Origin: Halichondria panicea
Lineage: Eukaryota > Porifera > Demospongiae > Suberitida > Halichondriidae
Length of the DNA: 64,000 nucleotides
Direction: 5' to 3'
Assembly: GCF_963675165.1 (NCBI RefSeq)
Contig: NC_087377.1
Coordinates: 5,890,042 to 5,954,041 of the forward strand
Positions 62,427 to 64,000 of this stretch are shown piece after piece. How positions within the stretch are numbered: the first letter of the stretch is position 1; each line of letters begins with the position of its first letter. Position numbers and translations under genes: made by a program. The notes beneath the pieces were generated by a model. The model was not told the origin of the DNA. It searched no databases and was given only the letters and a program-made list of their open reading frames with translations.

Positions 62427-64000
62427 CTGTACATGTGGAGAATGATTTGGAAGAAAATTCAGTAGAATACAGGTATGAAATAATACCGAGATTCAGAAAG
62501 TATATATGGACACAAGCTGTAAAGTAATCGAGTGTCAATTAATAGTCCATGGCACTTACTTAATAGATATAGCTCTAGCCTCCCAATATACTGGTTTCAA
62601 ATGCGTATAGTTAATCAATTGCGAATGACACTGTACATGCAAGCATGAGTGCGTTTCTAACTATTGCATGCGAATGCTCTCTATTTAGGAGGCTTTTGTT
62701 TGCAAAATGAGCAATTCGCAATGGCTCGCATTTGAAAACCTGTATAATTGGGTAATACGATAGACTACACAAACTTCATCTGTGGGGCCAAGTACAACTG
62801 TTGCAAATACGGACTAATTATTGCTTAGTATCACTGAGAAAGTTTACACAGTCCACAAAAGTCGAAGAGGTGAGGTATTGTGTGAAATGGGTTGGTCCGT
62901 GGGTACAGCATAGATACGCCTGTTTGTGTAGGGGGGCTAATGAGTCGTGCAGTTGATACAGGTGATTACTTTGCAAGTTGATTCAACTGTCAGAGAAAAA
63001 AATCTGCCACGTTCAAATTAGAAGTTCACATGCATGCATAGCAATTAAATGTTATTCCTTACAATAATGTTATGCCTAATGCGGAACGCTAAGAATGTGT
63101 CATCATTCATTCCTTGAAAAGAGAAGAAAAAGTCTCACAAAGTTTTCCCACACTTGTACACATGCAATAATAATTTATGTGATTGCGCTGATCAAGACAC
63201 TATAATGTCCTGTCTCGTCAGATTTGAAATATATACCACATGAACTACAGCACTATAAAGTTGGGGTTGCATAATTTCACATGAAAAAAACAGCAGCTCA
63301 GAGCTTAAGGTGGGAAGGGCTATCATGCGGTCAACGTGGTAAGAGGGACTGCTGGATGCACTAGTCCGAGGCCAGAGGCAGGACGGGTATTCACGAGTCC
63401 TCAACATGGATGGGCTCCACGTGGTTAAAATTATAGAGTGCACATGCATAGGACTAGATACATGTAGTTTGATGTCTCAAATCAGAAGTGTGTATATAGC
63501 TATAGCTAGCCCATGCATAGCCAAGCTTCCTAGCCTTTAATTGCTCACTTTATTCTACCACTAAGATTTTAAGAAAATCTTCCACAGGTAAAACTAATAA
63601 CTTGTTGTGTTGAAGCTATCGATGCTGTAACACACCATTTAAGCTAGTTGAACAGACTTAGAATCGCAAGCAAAGAGAACAAACCGTGGAAGAAACAGAT
63701 ACAACACGTGGCACCGCGGTGCACCTCGGGTTAATGACAATAGGAAGTGCAGCAAATTAATGTAAACATTTTCATCATGATAATAATTATTATCATTATG
63801 TGTAATAATAATAATTATTAGCTAGATATAATAATTATACATTGTAGTAGCTTTAGTTATTGTGCCTTTGACACATCTACAGAAGCATCAGCAGCGGGTG
63901 CTTTTATTGCTATAATTATATGATGCCAATAATAATTATGGAGAGTGCTGTAAGTCTTTTTCTAAGAGGTACTTTAATTTCACAGTCAATATACAAAATA
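62427..64000. other. Region upstream of gene 7 visible exons
   Basis: Apart from the MITE at 62591-62742, no coding exon is recognised. A minus-strand open frame at 63192-63449 has no domain and no matching splice sites. The first exon and promoter of gene 7 should lie here or beyond the window. Dense ATAATTAT words occur near 63780-63840. Confidence 0.4.
62591..62742. mobile_element. MITE family D, best copy
   Basis: CTGGTTTCAAATGCG and CGCATTTGAAAACCTG form the inverted ends; a second inverted word, CAATTGCGAAT / GCAATTCGCAAT, lies inside. TA flanks both ends (62589-62590, 62743-62744). 152 bp, non-coding. Copy 1 is at 17254-17408. Confidence 0.8.

Noticed and set aside
63192..63449. Minus-strand ORF as first exon of gene 7
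   Set aside because: No signal, domain or donor in phase 1 that joins the acceptor at 62427.

Overview
This window looks like genomic DNA of an early-branching animal, most likely a demosponge. The genes are intron-rich with mostly GT-AG introns. The DNA is AT-rich and full of short dispersed inverted-repeat elements (many copies of ATAATTAT, GCATGC and TACATGTA words). The protein families are adhesion GPCRs with mosaic ectodomains, CARD/death-fold adaptors and a type II membrane protein of a kind I know from sponges and cnidarians. The species is not determined. Exon models were built by eye from splice sites, reading-frame continuity and comparison between the paralogues; no search was run.

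Layout. (1) 231-6688 (+): adhesion GPCR gene 1 (20 exons seen, 739 aa, 5' end missing). (2) 7332-25732 (-): adhesion GPCR gene 2 (27 exons, 1117 aa), tail-to-tail with gene 1. Its introns hold a decayed reverse-transcriptase element (about 12.26-15.07 kb) and a complete same-strand death-fold gene (18254-19710). A 32-bp minisatellite at 22.14-22.52 kb grew out of one of its own splice acceptors. (3) 26133-45088 (+): adhesion GPCR gene 3 (45 exons, 2636 aa), head-to-head with gene 2 across about 400 bp. (4) 45764-47023 (+): single-exon type II membrane protein with a fibrinogen-like ectodomain. (5) 47.0-50.1 kb: intergenic, with four inverted-repeat elements. (6) 50153-51888 (+) and 52385-54932 (+): tandem paralogues of CARD-linker-CARD form. 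(7) 55383-62426 (-): CARD - long disordered linker - PH - C2 protein, 5' end not found. (8) 62.4-64.0 kb: no gene recognised.

How the parts may work together. The three receptors keep the GAIN/GPS autoproteolysis site (HLT), nearly identical tethered-agonist starts (TSFA[I/V]LV) and the same intron positions and phases through the 7TM region, so they are a local duplication family whose ectodomains diverged. Genes 2 and 3 share an HRM - unassigned module - EGF/TSP3 - HRM - GAIN layout. Gene 2 adds an N-terminal EGF; gene 3 adds SRCR, Calx-beta and a long Ig/FN3 array on phase 1-1 exons. Four death-fold genes, one nested in a receptor gene and three clustered at 50-62 kb, suggest an innate-signalling neighbourhood. 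A link between receptors and CARD proteins is inference from proximity only.
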